Assembly: GCF_027563345.1 (NCBI RefSeq)
Contig: NZ_JAMKBK010000006.1
Length of the DNA: 64,000 bases
Strand: one strand, 5' to 3'
Origin: Psychrobacillus psychrodurans
Lineage (GTDB): Bacteria > Bacillota > Bacilli > Bacillales_A > Planococcaceae
The notes under the pieces were generated by a model that did not search any database, was not told where the DNA came from, and saw only the letters and a program-made list of their open reading frames with translations. Shown in pieces: positions 33,592-43,058 of this stretch. How positions within the stretch are numbered: position 1 is the first letter of the stretch; the number at the start of each line of letters is the position of its first letter. Position numbers and translations under genes: made by a program.

Positions 33592-33879
33592 GTGCGCATG
33601 AATCCACCACTAGACCCTATTGAGCCGGAGAACGAGGAAACGACTAACCTAGCTGCAAAGGTTGGATTTTTAGGGACTGTTATTGTAACAATTGGGTACA
33701 TTATTGAAACCATTGGCGAAGGCATCGCCCTCTCCGAACTAGCACAGGAAGAAAAGAATATTGAACAAAAAAAGCAAGTAAATCAGCAGCAATTATCAGA
33801 CATACAAAGTAAATTGGATTATTTAATAAAAGAAATAGATACGATGAAAAAAAAGGATGACCATTTCAGAAGATGGTGA
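33592..33879 (+). CDS. Small membrane protein with coiled-coil tail, unknown
   Basis: About 95 residues: an acidic N-terminus (PIEPENEETT), one helix (about 25-50, KVGFLGTVIVTIGYII) and a glutamine-rich coiled coil ending in a basic tail. Start codons ATG 33586, GTG 33592 and ATG 33598 are possible; GTG 33592 has the best distance to AAAGG. A terminator overlaps the stop, supporting expression. Confidence 0.65.
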   Translation: MRMNPPLDPIEPENEETTNLAAKVGFLGTVIVTIGYIIETIGEGIALSELAQEEKNIEQKKQVNQQQLSDIQSKLDYLIKEIDTMKKKDDHFRRW

Positions 33880-33888
33880 TCCTTTTTT
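33848..33888 (+). terminator. Terminator overlapping the small membrane gene end
   Basis: AAAAGGATgACCAT and ATGGTgATCCTTTT arms followed by TTTTTT; the stop codon is in the descending arm. Confidence 0.9.
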
Positions 33889-33900
33889 ACATTGACTTGT

Positions 33901-34422
33901 TTAGCTGGATTTTTCCCCTGAAATCTCTCGCAACCAATTTTTTACTTCTTCATTTGTTCGAAGATAATGCACTTTTGTGCCATAAACTTCAAATTTTTGT
34001 ATGAACTCCGGTTTCATTTGTTCTTCGAAGTATCTATTCCACCGAAACATCTTCCAGAATATAGTTAGGGTCGGTTTATAATTTACCTTTTCTATTTTTA
34101 GAAGCTGACGGATGTATCGTCTTATAATGCGCCATGTTCTTTTGTTCACGGGGATGTCTAAAAAAATAATTTGATTGGCTACTAGTAATGCCTCGTCAGT
34201 CCAATCGATATGAACGCCCTCTATTACCCATTTACTTTGCTGTACTGCATCACTAAATAATTCATTTCTGACATCCATTTCATTTCTAACGTCACCCGTT
34301 GGCTGATGATTCCATACAAAATTATCGGTTTCGAAGTGCGGAACTTGAAGCTCAGCAGCAACTTTACGAGCTAGTGTAGTTTTACCACTCCCCACTGACC
34401 CTACAATGTAAATTTTCATCAT
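33901..34422 (-). CDS. P-loop kinase (adenylate kinase/FlaR-like)
   Basis: A 173-residue P-loop protein with Walker A GSVGSGKTTLA near 8, an ETDNFVWN substrate loop near 30 and an arginine-rich lid (RTWRIIRRYIRQ near 115). It belongs to the AAA/adenylate-kinase-like group often called DNA topology modulation or FlaR-related protein; substrate unknown. It starts three bases after the DinB stop on the same strand, so they form a pair. It is distantly similar in fold to the cassette kinase at 21848-22381. Confidence 0.85.
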   Translation of the reverse strand: MMKIYIVGSVGSGKTTLARKVAAELQVPHFETDNFVWNHQPTGDVRNEMDVRNELFSDAVQQSKWVIEGVHIDWTDEALLVANQIIFLDIPVNKRTWRIIRRYIRQLLKIEKVNYKPTLTIFWKMFRWNRYFEEQMKPEFIQKFEVYGTKVHYLRTNEEVKNWLREISGEKSS

Positions 34423-34424
34423 TA

Positions 34425-34886
34425 CTAACTTGTAGCACGGTTCAATGCGTGGATTATCCCTGCATGAACTCCCTCATGCCAAACTATGAATTGCACTAGT
34501 GCCTCTACTGTATTCATTTCATGTAGGTTCCCGATTGACATGGACTCTATTAGAACATTAGATAGATTGTTGTCTAGCACTGCTTTTATCCGCTCCGTTT
34601 GTTCCTGTAAAGCATTGACTAATTCATTTGAAGTAGGAGGCTCGACACCCCATTCACTTGGTTTTGTTCCAGGGACGAATAGAGTTAGCCATTCTGGATG
34701 AACAATTTCATACGAAGGAATTGCCTTTTTCGTTAGCATCTCTGAATTTACAAAAATATGACCTACATTCCAACGAATAGTGTTATTGAAACCAGGTGGT
34801 TGTATATCCCATGCGACATCTTTCACCTGTTTAATCCTACCTAATGTATATATTCGTGCAAAATTAAATTGACCCAACGTTTCCAT
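34425..34886 (-). CDS. DinB family protein
   Basis: A 153-residue four-helix-bundle protein. Metal-ligand histidines are in RWNVGHIF near 42 and WHEGVHAG near 137. The DinB superfamily includes thiol S-transferases and damage-induced proteins; the reaction here is unknown. The start at 34886 (METLGQFN) follows GGGGATGAG; an upstream ATG at 34907 is less likely. Confidence 0.87.
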   Translation of the reverse strand: METLGQFNFARIYTLGRIKQVKDVAWDIQPPGFNNTIRWNVGHIFVNSEMLTKKAIPSYEIVHPEWLTLFVPGTKPSEWGVEPPTSNELVNALQEQTERIKAVLDNNLSNVLIESMSIGNLHEMNTVEALVQFIVWHEGVHAGIIHALNRATS

Positions 34887-35071
34887 TTTCTCATCCCCAT
34901 TCTTCATTTCAATATGTATATAACAGATTAGTACCTATCTAAAATATACCATAGATATCATGGGTTTCGATTTTAAACAATGTCTGAACCCCAGCAACAC
35001 AGGAACACCTAACAGTGGATGTTCGGTTAATATTGCTTCAGTCGGTTAGAAGTATAGGACTGCATTTTTAT

Positions 35072-35118
35072 AAAAAAACCAAAAACATGTAAGCAGTGAA
35101 CTTTACATATTTTTGGCT
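35072..35118 (-). terminator. Terminator of the helD gene
   Basis: On the minus strand CCAAAAAtATGTAA and TTACATgTTTTTGG pair and are followed by TTTTTTT. Confidence 0.88.
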
Positions 35119-35177
35119 GATTAATTATTCTATATTAGATAATCGCTCATGTGTTTATCGTTAAAATTTCAACAATG

Positions 35178-37514
35178 TCAAGATTGGATTAAACTCTCCT
35201 GCAATACGTTTCCCAATAATCGGGTTGGTTCACCTACGCTGTAAAGTTGTAAATAATGCATAGCTCTAGTACAGGAAGTATAGAAAACTCTACGAAGGCT
35301 CTCATCGCCGTATACTAGCTCTGATGCATCATAAATGATGACAGCATCGAATTCGATGCCTTTGGATAAGTATGACGGTATGACAACAACACCTTCTTCA
35401 TATTCACTAGAGCTGTTCTTCACGAGCTTAATATCATCGATATGAGACAGGGATTCGTATGCACTCTTACTCTCCTCACCTGATTTACATATTATAGCAA
35501 TACTCTTATAACGAAGATTTCGCAAAGCCGCGACTTTGGAAGTGATGCAGCGGTGTAGTTCTGTGTGATTCAGCAATTGTGTCAAAACGGGTTGCTCCCC
35601 GTCGCGATCGAATGGGATAATCCGTTCGCCGTTAGGTACTAGCTTGCGTGTAAACTCGATAATCGGCTTTGTGGATCGATAGCTACGTGTCATGTTAATC
35701 ACTTCCGTTTCAGGCTGTCCGTATAAGCTCATCAGTGCGTCAAAGTTATCCTTTTCGCTTGCATGGGCGAATATCGCCTGATTAAAGTCACCTAACACAG
35801 TCATTTTTGCTGAAGGAAATAAACGCTTTAGAAACTCGAATTGAAACGGAGAATAATCCTGAGCCTCGTCAACAAGTATGTGCTTAATAGAACCGTTCGT
35901 TTGAAATCCTTGAATAAGCTCTTTCATAAGTAAGAATGGAGTAGCATCCTCGTAAGATAGTTTCCCCTCATTTAGCATCTCCATCGTCGCTTGGCAAATC
36001 TCCGTCCATTCCGAGGGCACTTCCCCCTTTATCCACTGTTTAATTTGCAGTGAATCAGAAAAAAGTTGCTCGTATATCCCCTTAATGTCGATGAAACTAA
36101 ATGTTTTTACTCTTTTACGCAACGGCTTTAGTTTCTGTTGAACAATTAATCGCGCAAGCGCTTCATGCTCGGGCTCATAATCTGCAATCGATTCTGCTTT
36201 ATAACCGTGTTTTTTCGCCAAGTAGGTCTGGGCCTTATGATAATCCTCGTTGCTAAGCAGTTCGATTTTCTCCTGTACCCATTGCTTAGTTAATTCAACC
36301 TTTTGGGTTTCATTTATTTTCTTTGTTAGCCAATCCTTTAACTTTTCAAGTCTATTATGGAAGCGGAGTGATGTGTCGTTACTATAAAATCTATCTGCTA
36401 TTTGACCAGCTGTAACAATAGGCTTTCCTCTGAAAATTATATCCTTGAATAACATTCCAGATAACTCTAACGATTTCCTATATGCTTCGATAGCTTTAAA
36501 AAAGAGTGGAGATGCTTTGAATCGAATGCTTTCAACTCTTGACCTGTAGGAAGGGGTATTCGCAGCAGTTAAAACATACTCCAATTGCTCGTAGGGATTT
36601 TCAACTTGAAACTCTCCACTTAGCCGACGGTCTAAATATTCCTGAAATGTGACCTGTTGCATATTCTCTTCTCCAAGTTCTGGTAAAACATTGGACACAT
36701 AACTGTTAAACATCGAATTAGGTGAAAATAGAATAATTTGATCGGCATTTATACTATCTCGATATTTGTAGAGCAAAAAAGCAATCCGCTGCAGCGCTGC
36801 CGATGTTTTTCCACTGCCGGCTGCACCATGTACAATGAGCAATCTTCCTCGATCGTGGCGGATAATTCGGTTTTGCTCCTCTTGAATGGTAGCTACTATA
36901 TTGTGCATATGTTTGTCTGTACCTTTGCCCAGCACCTGTTGTAAAATCTCATCTCCAATGGTTAGACTTGTATCGAACATGGATTGGAGAACTCCGCCTC
37001 GGATAAGATATTGCCATTTTTTCTCTAATATGCCTCGGACTTCGCCCGCAGGAGTTGCATACTTAGCCGATCCATTCTGGTACTCATAGTAGACGCTTGA
37101 GACAGGTGCCCTCCAGTCATAGACAAGAAACTCTTCACCACTTGCATCTCTAAGTGTGGAGATTCCAATATAAATTTGTTCATGAGTAGAATCTCCTTCT
37201 TCAATGAAATCGATTCTGCCGAAGTAGGGAACCTCTTGCATACGTTTAAGCGTGGATAATTTCTTAGTTACATGTCTATCGGTACTTTGAATAATTGATA
37301 GAGCTTGAGTCTCTTGTCTCAAGCCAATGATGGTCTCAAGATAATCGTCGAAGGTATCAACATTCACCTTGACTTCATCCCAAAAGTGTTTGCGTATATT
37401 AACCAGTTCGTTCCGACTCCGAGAAGTTTCTTCTTCTAATCTGATGACTTGCGCTGTTATTGTCTCAATTACACTATCCACTCGTTTTTGCTCCAGCTGA
37501 AATTCAGAATCCAT
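35178..37514 (-). CDS. helD: HelD, RNA polymerase recycling helicase
   Basis: A 778-residue UvrD/Rep-like SF1 ATPase. The N-terminal coiled coil (about 1-70) that enters RNA polymerase is followed by Walker A GAAGSGKTSAALQR near 232 and Walker B VDEAQDYSPFQ near 540. HelD removes stalled RNA polymerase from DNA in Bacillus and some forms confer rifampicin tolerance. The start MDSEFQLE at 37514 follows AAGGAG; the longer frame to 37523 has no spacing. It is monocistronic. Confidence 0.92.
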   Translation of the reverse strand: MDSEFQLEQKRVDSVIETITAQVIRLEEETSRSRNELVNIRKHFWDEVKVNVDTFDDYLETIIGLRQETQALSIIQSTDRHVTKKLSTLKRMQEVPYFGRIDFIEEGDSTHEQIYIGISTLRDASGEEFLVYDWRAPVSSVYYEYQNGSAKYATPAGEVRGILEKKWQYLIRGGVLQSMFDTSLTIGDEILQQVLGKGTDKHMHNIVATIQEEQNRIIRHDRGRLLIVHGAAGSGKTSAALQRIAFLLYKYRDSINADQIILFSPNSMFNSYVSNVLPELGEENMQQVTFQEYLDRRLSGEFQVENPYEQLEYVLTAANTPSYRSRVESIRFKASPLFFKAIEAYRKSLELSGMLFKDIIFRGKPIVTAGQIADRFYSNDTSLRFHNRLEKLKDWLTKKINETQKVELTKQWVQEKIELLSNEDYHKAQTYLAKKHGYKAESIADYEPEHEALARLIVQQKLKPLRKRVKTFSFIDIKGIYEQLFSDSLQIKQWIKGEVPSEWTEICQATMEMLNEGKLSYEDATPFLLMKELIQGFQTNGSIKHILVDEAQDYSPFQFEFLKRLFPSAKMTVLGDFNQAIFAHASEKDNFDALMSLYGQPETEVINMTRSYRSTKPIIEFTRKLVPNGERIIPFDRDGEQPVLTQLLNHTELHRCITSKVAALRNLRYKSIAIICKSGEESKSAYESLSHIDDIKLVKNSSSEYEEGVVVIPSYLSKGIEFDAVIIYDASELVYGDESLRRVFYTSCTRAMHYLQLYSVGEPTRLLGNVLQESLIQS

Positions 37515-37541
37515 AGCAACCACTCCTTAAAAAGTTTGGGT

Positions 37542-37570
37542 TTGACAAACGAAAAAGTATAATGTATAAT
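37542..37570 (+). promoter_or_regulatory. Consensus sigma-A promoter with no gene behind it
   Basis: TTGACA (37542-37547), a 17-base spacer, and TATAAT (37565-37570) match the vegetative consensus exactly. It points away from helD into a region without an ORF and with a terminator at 37697-37725. Confidence 0.75.
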
Positions 37571-37576
37571 TTAAAA

Positions 37577-37725
37577 TAGGGATATAATGCTACTTTATAT
37601 TTTTAGCATATATCTATATAAATTTAACACAAATTCTCGTCTTTTACAATGTATTTGACGTGTTTTTTTATATATGAAGGCTTATATGCAAATGACACAC
37701 CCATTTGATAAAAGGGTGTTTTTTT
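37577..37725 (+). ncRNA. Candidate small RNA of about 150 nt
   Basis: The interval from the expected start of the orphan promoter to the terminator. It contains no good ORF, only a 17-codon frame (MKAYMQMTHPFDK...) that runs through the terminator. Either a small RNA, a leader peptide, or the remains of a lost gene. Confidence 0.45.
37697..37725 (+). terminator. Terminator of the orphan transcript
   Basis: ACACCCaTTT and AAAaGGGTGT arms followed by TTTTTTT. Confidence 0.85.
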
Positions 37726-37860
37726 GACCGCAATTTTTCTACATGACAAACTAAAGATAGTAATGAAGCTGGGACAAAACACACCTCAAAATTAAAAGCA
37801 GTTCAAATTTTACTATGGAGTAAAATTTGAACTGCTTTATTTTTCTATATACTTCGTAGC

Positions 37861-37973
37861 CGTTGTTTTCCGTTATGGCGAACACTTTCCTGAGGGCACG
37901 GGTCGAGCCTGTAGTCTCTCGCACACGCTTGTCCCCTGGGAGTCGCCGCCTTCACTCCATACAACTAATATCC
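37861..37973. repeat. Dispersed structured repeat, family 2, copy 1
   Basis: Shares TTTTCCGTTATGGCGAACACTTTCC-like and GGGAGTCGCCGCCTTCACTCC-like edges (quoted in part: GAACACTTTCC, GAGTCGCCGCCTT) with 52968-53217. It lies inside the IS remnant. Confidence 0.5.
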
Positions 37974-38021
37974 CGTCTATATCAAGTAAACCCTACATAA
38001 TTTCAAGTATAAAAAAATGTC

Positions 38022-38422
38022 AGCTATACTTGCCCAAATGAAAAGCAACTGACCTTCCAATACAATGCCACACGTACCGATAAAACATCATTCCAGCGCC
38101 AATTCAAAATGTATGAATGTGAAAATTGTACAGGTTGTCCGCTGCGAACGTTATGTACAAAGTCACAAGAAGGTACGAATCGTAGGCTCATGGTCAATGT
38201 GAAATGAGAACAACAAAAAGAATATGTACGAACAAAGCCTTCAGAAGAAAAACAGGTGCCATTTACCGTCAACGTAAGATTGATGTGGAAACAGTTTTTG
38301 GATTCTCAAAGGCTAATTTTGGTTTTACCCGATTTTCTGTTCATGGAAAATCTAAGGTCGAAAACGAAATCGGTCTTGCATTAATGGCTGTGAATATCCC
38401 GAAATATGCGGCAAGCGTATAA
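38022..38422 (+). pseudogene. IS1182-family transposase, C-terminal remnant
   Basis: Translated pieces read CENCTGCPLRTLCTKS, EGTNRRLMVNVK, then IYRQRKIDVETVFGFSKANF and GLALMAVNIPKYAA, matching the C-terminal part of IS1182-type transposases. A TGA replaces an expected tryptophan codon after MVNVK, and a frameshift occurs near 38248. About the first 300 residues are missing. Inactive. Confidence 0.85.
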
Positions 38423-38446
38423 GATCTTGTCCATATAATCTTAAAG

Positions 38447-38480
38447 TAAAGTGAAATCGCGCTTGCGATTTCACTTTTTT
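38447..38480 (+). terminator. Terminator at the end of the IS remnant
   Basis: AAAGTGAAATCGC and GCGATTTCACTTT with a GCTT loop and T-run. Confidence 0.8.
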
Positions 38481-38594
38481 CATACATAGAGGCCACTTCT
38501 GTCCCAGTCTCATTGCTATTTTTAGATTTATATAACAAGTTAAATTTTAGTTTTTCGAGGTAACAGAACCCTTCACTCGTTTGGATTTCTTTTT

Positions 38595-40706
38595 TTAAAT
38601 TACAGCTATTATTACAGTGACTTTGAACAAATCTCCGTCAACATCCATTCGCAGACTGCCCCCATGTAAATCCACTATAGACTGCGCGATAGCAAGGCCA
38701 AGTCCGGAGCCTTCTGTATGACGAGATGTGTCTGCTCTCTTGAATCGCTCGGTTAATTCATTCACGTCGTTACCTAGCTCATATTTCGCTATATTTTTGA
38801 TAACAAAAACTGCTTCTCCGTCGATTTGATCTAAATTAATATACACCCGAGTATTAGGCATTGCGTACTTCAGCGTATTGATGATTAGGTTATCAAGAAC
38901 CCTCCACCACTTTTGTCCATCTACATATGACATGATTGGCTTTGTGCCAATGGCTACACGATACTCTAGCCCCGATTTATTAATATCTTCCTGATGCTCA
39001 GCGATTGCTTGCTGCAGGAGTTGGGTTAAATCCACTTTTCGTTTGTCTAATTCGATATTTCCTGTCGCCATTTTAGATACTTCAAATAAATCTTCAATTA
39101 GTGTTTTCAAACGCATTGACTTTTTATCCAAAATTGCAATATAGGATGCTCGCTCTTCATCCGTAATGCTTGGATTTTTCAACAAATCAGTATATGTGAT
39201 AATAGATGTTAGCGGTGTACGCAAATCATGACTAACATTTGTGATAAGCTCTGTTTTCAAGCGTTCACTTTTTGCTTGCTCGGAATGCGAGGATTTTATT
39301 CGCTCACGAAGTCCGTTTAAGTTAGCCGCATGCTCAGTAATCGGGGACTTCCCTCTCACTTCGATTTCATTGCCAATAACGCCTCTTGCCATTTCTTCTG
39401 TTTTCACAATAATTCGGTTCAGGTATGACATTCTGGACAATAAAAACACAAGTACTGGTATACCAATAAACATCGTTGCAGGAACCCAAACGATAAAAGC
39501 AATTGGCATAACAACTGACAGTAATGTGCCAAACCCCCAGAAGAAAATGACCACAAGCATGATTAAAGTTTGTACACCAATCGTGCGTTTTAGGAAAAAG
39601 CCTTCTAATGACTTAAACCATCTGTACACGAGACTTTTCTTCCACTCTATATTTCCATACACTTTTTCTATCCATATCCATTGATAAAATGCAAATGCTG
39701 TTGATAGTAGTGCAATGATAAGCGTAAAGATAGGGATATCATAACCACCATAATGTATAATACCGTTTCTTAACTCATTTGTTGCAGTAAAAACAATATA
39801 AATAGTGATAAAAAATAATACCCATTGAACATCTACCGGTAAGCTACGATACCAATACTTTCCATCCTCATTCTGAAAATGACTCTTGTTTTTTCTCCAT
39901 ATAAAAATAAATGCAATAGCTGCTAGAGTACCTAGGATAAGTATTCCGAAAAATAATCTCTCTTCTTTTTTAAAATACTGATAGCTCTCTGCTCGATCAC
40001 CATTCATAATACTCGCTTCTGATATAGCAATAGTTCCTTCAAATTGAGGGAAACTGTAAGCAATTAACTCTTCCACATACCCAGAGTTTTCTATATATTC
40101 ATTTACAACATTTTCTCTTAAAAAATTTGACTTACTAGAGTATTCCTTTTTGTAAGCAAGTTTAGAGTCCATGTCTCCGTTTGAAAATTCTTCACCTGTT
40201 TCTTTATTTGTTAAGCTATAAATAAATCCACCATTAAAGTTTAGAAACTCATTTTTACTCCGCTCTAATCCTCGAAAATACTCATCCACTTGTTTTTCTT
40301 TCTCTATTATTACCTTGTCTCTCACATAGACATTATCCTCAAAGTTTTTCGTAATGTCTTCCATTTTTTTATTGCGTTCTGCAATGGATTCATCGTCCGT
40401 TCTTGCTTCATACTGATATATGATGGAGTCAAGTTGCTCTTGTAGACTACCAAAACGGTAACGATATTCTTCTATTTCTTCCTCAGTAACGGTAATATTT
40501 TTCTTAACTTCTTCAATCTCAGGAACAGCTAAAACAAGTGAAACAACAGACGACTCAAAGTTACTCACTTCTTCATTAAAACCATCGCTGTCAAAATAGG
40601 TTTTACCTATATAATTTCCACCGTCTCTAATTAGCGTAAAGAATGCTAAAATTATCATTACCGCTAACAAAGATACTAGTAAATCCTTTATAATTGGTTT
40701 TTTCAC
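38595..40706 (-). CDS. Large membrane sensor histidine kinase
   Basis: A 703-residue kinase. One N-terminal helix (about 12-28) is followed by a charged extracytoplasmic, partly coiled-coil domain to about 245, then a block of about six helices to about 410, HAMP-like linker, HisKA with the His near 493 in NVSHDLRTP, and an HATPase domain (EGSGLGLAIAQ near 670). The multi-helix block resembles VanS/YkoH-like Firmicute kinases with membrane-embedded sensing. It starts with GTG overlapping the stop of a tiny upstream ORF. Confidence 0.9.
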   Translation of the reverse strand: MKKPIIKDLLVSLLAVMIILAFFTLIRDGGNYIGKTYFDSDGFNEEVSNFESSVVSLVLAVPEIEEVKKNITVTEEEIEEYRYRFGSLQEQLDSIIYQYEARTDDESIAERNKKMEDITKNFEDNVYVRDKVIIEKEKQVDEYFRGLERSKNEFLNFNGGFIYSLTNKETGEEFSNGDMDSKLAYKKEYSSKSNFLRENVVNEYIENSGYVEELIAYSFPQFEGTIAISEASIMNGDRAESYQYFKKEERLFFGILILGTLAAIAFIFIWRKNKSHFQNEDGKYWYRSLPVDVQWVLFFITIYIVFTATNELRNGIIHYGGYDIPIFTLIIALLSTAFAFYQWIWIEKVYGNIEWKKSLVYRWFKSLEGFFLKRTIGVQTLIMLVVIFFWGFGTLLSVVMPIAFIVWVPATMFIGIPVLVFLLSRMSYLNRIIVKTEEMARGVIGNEIEVRGKSPITEHAANLNGLRERIKSSHSEQAKSERLKTELITNVSHDLRTPLTSIITYTDLLKNPSITDEERASYIAILDKKSMRLKTLIEDLFEVSKMATGNIELDKRKVDLTQLLQQAIAEHQEDINKSGLEYRVAIGTKPIMSYVDGQKWWRVLDNLIINTLKYAMPNTRVYINLDQIDGEAVFVIKNIAKYELGNDVNELTERFKRADTSRHTEGSGLGLAIAQSIVDLHGGSLRMDVDGDLFKVTVIIAVI

Positions 40707-40846
40707 CCCACTATCCCCTCTTTCATGTTTTGAATAATTTCAACAAAGCTCTCTCTAATTTCTACCACTGGCAATAGGTTGGTTAGACAATAAAACAAAC
40801 AGAGTAACCCACAGACAATTGCAACTATAGATAAAAGAAAACTCAT
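40703..40846 (-). CDS. 47-residue membrane peptide between regulator and kinase
   Basis: The frame MSFLLSIVAIVCGLLCLFYC... starts one base after the response regulator stop and its TGA overlaps the GTG of the kinase gene. It has one helix with three cysteines (12, 16, 20) and an amphipathic tail (EIRESFVEIIQNMKEG). The exact fit between two genes argues for translation. It may be a small subunit or modulator of the kinase; no family recognised. Confidence 0.6.
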   Translation of the reverse strand: MSFLLSIVAIVCGLLCLFYCLTNLLPVVEIRESFVEIIQNMKEGIVG

Positions 40847-40847
40847 T

Positions 40848-41540
40848 TTACTTGTCGATTTTATAGCCAACGCCCCACACCACCTTTAAATATCTAGGAT
40901 TTTTAGGATCTGCTTCTATTTTTTCTCGAATTTTTCGGATATGAACTGCTACTATATTTTCAGCGTTATATGCAGGTTCCTTCCAAACACGTTCATATAT
41001 TTCATTGATGGAAAAAACGCGTCCCGCATTTGTCATCAGCAGCTCTGTAATTTTAAATTCAATCGGCGTTAATTTAACGGACTCACCTTCTATAGAAAGA
41101 TCCTTCGCCTCTTTATTCAAAATCAGACCATCTATTTCAATCACTTGCTGCTGCCCTTGGTAATTTCCTAATTTTGTATATCTTCTTAACTGAGACTTCA
41201 CACGTGCCACCAATTCCATCGGATGAAAAGGCTTCGTCACATAATCATCTGCACCAATAGAGAGCCCATGAATCTTATCCGAATCCTCTGCTTTTGCACT
41301 CAGCATAATAATTGGAATATTTTTTTGCTCTCTAATTTTAAATGTCGCTGCAATTCCATCCATTTTCGGCATCATTATATCTAATATGATGACATGAACT
41401 TCGTTTTCTTCTATTAACTGCAATGCTTCTAAACCATTCGCAGCTTTTAAAACTCTGTAGCCTTCATTTTTTAAATAAATTTCAATACCATCTCGAATAT
41501 CTTGGTCATCATCTGTTACTAATACCGTAAACTGTGTCAT
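40848..41540 (-). CDS. OmpR-family response regulator
   Basis: A 230-residue regulator with receiver domain (DDDQ at 10-13, phospho-acceptor near 54 in IILDIMMPKMDG, Lys in VTKPF) and winged-helix domain ending VVWGVGYKI. Start ATG 41540. It leads a minus-strand operon with the tiny membrane ORF and the large kinase. The divergent lipoprotein gene at 41756 is a possible target. Confidence 0.93.
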   Translation of the reverse strand: MTQFTVLVTDDDQDIRDGIEIYLKNEGYRVLKAANGLEALQLIEENEVHVIILDIMMPKMDGIAATFKIREQKNIPIIMLSAKAEDSDKIHGLSIGADDYVTKPFHPMELVARVKSQLRRYTKLGNYQGQQQVIEIDGLILNKEAKDLSIEGESVKLTPIEFKITELLMTNAGRVFSINEIYERVWKEPAYNAENIVAVHIRKIREKIEADPKNPRYLKVVWGVGYKIDK

Positions 41541-41755
41541 ATTTATTTACCTCCTTTGCCCGTTATACATCCATAGCACAGGGATGTGTTTTAACTTCGA
41601 TTCCATTCCTTATCGTTCTATGTTACTTATTGTACCCCTCATTCCTTAACATTCCAGTAGGGAAAATATGAAGAAATTCTTAAGAAAAAAAGACTATTTA
41701 ATAAAATGTAACTTTCTACGTGTGAAACTGTCTAATTTGTAAAGGAGTGAATAGA

Positions 41756-42622
41756 GTGAATAGAATAATTGGAAGTGTATTTACCATTTTTCTCATATTA
41801 ATCCTAACTAGCTGCGGAACAGATAATTCAGGTATTACAACCGTAAATGAACCTGAGCAACAGGAAGATAAAAGTGTCACCACAAAAATAGAAGTTGAAG
41901 AGGATGGTAATGCTACTTTTACGATTAAAAATGAAACAGATGAAGAAGTGACATTAACGTATCCTAGTGGTCAAGATTTAGAATACCAACTTTTAGACAA
42001 TGAAAAGAATACTGTATTTACTTATTCTGCTAATAAAGTATTTGTCCTTATGATTTCTGAAAAAGTGCTGAAACCAAGTGAAGAAATAGTCATTCCGCTT
42101 GATTTGAAAACAGAATTAGCAGAAGTGTCGGCTGGGTCATACACTCTTGTGGCTTGGGCAACCGCTGAAGAATTAAGTGAGCAGAAACAAGAGATAGCGT
42201 ACGAATGGGCTGGACATGAAGCAGGGAATGTAGTGCCTTCAGATACTTCAGAAACACTTGTAGTCTTTAAAGGAGATGAAAATGCGGAAAACGTGGTGCC
42301 ATACGAGGCCACTTTTGAATTCTCAGAAGACCTATTCCATCAAATTTTTGAAGAAATTATGGTGATTGATGTCGAGCTGATTGATTATCGAATTGAAAAC
42401 GATAATAAGAAACTAGTTTTAAATATGAAGGGATTAGATAATGTACAAGGAAGTGCTGGGGAGAATATTTTTATTGGAACAATTGTTCATTCCTATTTTG
42501 AAAACTTTTCGGATTTAGAGGAAATATATTTTGAAGAAGAAGGCAAGACTCCTGTTGAGCTCGCTCATACAGTTGTATCGGAGCCATTTACACGAGATCA
42601 GAACTATACAAATAAAAAATAG
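41756..42622 (+). CDS. BsuPI-domain lipoprotein
   Basis: About 288 residues. A lipoprotein signal ends in ILTSCGTD near residue 20. Residues about 40-150 form a BsuPI-like (intracellular proteinase inhibitor) beta domain with FTIKNETDEEVTLTYPSGQ and AGSYTLVAWAT; the C-terminal 110 residues are acidic and unassigned. GTG at 41756 lies eight bases after AAAGGAG; GTG at 41747 is less likely. It is paralogous to 43397-44080 and divergent from a two-component operon. Confidence 0.82.
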   Translation: MNRIIGSVFTIFLILILTSCGTDNSGITTVNEPEQQEDKSVTTKIEVEEDGNATFTIKNETDEEVTLTYPSGQDLEYQLLDNEKNTVFTYSANKVFVLMISEKVLKPSEEIVIPLDLKTELAEVSAGSYTLVAWATAEELSEQKQEIAYEWAGHEAGNVVPSDTSETLVVFKGDENAENVVPYEATFEFSEDLFHQIFEEIMVIDVELIDYRIENDNKKLVLNMKGLDNVQGSAGENIFIGTIVHSYFENFSDLEEIYFEEEGKTPVELAHTVVSEPFTRDQNYTNKK

Positions 42623-42706
42623 TCTTTTTATCCTCATAGTAAGAAACCCAATTAAAGTGTACACTTAGTTTTAAATAGCAAAATTTTTATACAAGGTGGG
42701 CTAATT

Positions 42707-43054
42707 ATGACAAATCACGAAGAAACGAATTTACCTGCAAAGACGTGTTCCGTTGAAAGATTAGTAACTATGGAATCCGATGTTGCTTTAGTATTACAAG
42801 GAAAAAAAACTGCCACACGACGTAATGGCCGCTATGCTGATGTAGGCGAAATAATGGAGCTTCAAGGTCAGTCTTTCGTTGTAGACCGTGTATATATACA
42901 AACACTAGGCGATTTGACAGATGAACATGCAAAACAAGAAGGATTTGAATCAGTAGAGGACTATAAACAATCTATCCTGGCTTACCATCCCGGTATGCCT
43001 TGGTTGCCCCATATGACTGTGTGGGTTCATGAATTTAGCCCAGTAAAAGCGTAG
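42707..43054 (+). CDS. ASCH domain-containing protein
   Basis: A 115-residue protein of the ASCH superfamily (PUA-like fold). Seen are the QGKKTATRRNGRYADVGEIM segment near 30 (basic surface, nucleotide or RNA binding in relatives) and LTDEHAKQEGFESVEDYK near 74. Relatives act in RNA metabolism or as nucleoside deaminase-like enzymes. A terminator follows. It lies between the two BsuPI lipoprotein genes. Confidence 0.85.
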   Translation: MTNHEETNLPAKTCSVERLVTMESDVALVLQGKKTATRRNGRYADVGEIMELQGQSFVVDRVYIQTLGDLTDEHAKQEGFESVEDYKQSILAYHPGMPWLPHMTVWVHEFSPVKA

Positions 43055-43058
43055 TAAC

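Larger units (their letters stand above)
37765..38510 (+). mobile_element. IS1182-family insertion sequence remnant
   Basis: CTGGGACAAAAC at about 37769 and the complement of CTGTCCCAG at about 38499 look like terminal inverted repeats. Only the 3' third of the transposase gene is left inside, plus a hairpin (37794-37846) and a dispersed repeat. The element is about 750 bases, far shorter than a full IS1182. Confidence 0.7.

Noticed and set aside
34908..35071. Small gene between DinB and helD
   Set aside because: No frame with start signals; only flanking promoter and terminator sequence.
38204..38422. Independent small gene of 72 codons
   Set aside because: It is a frame of the decayed IS1182 transposase, not a separate gene.
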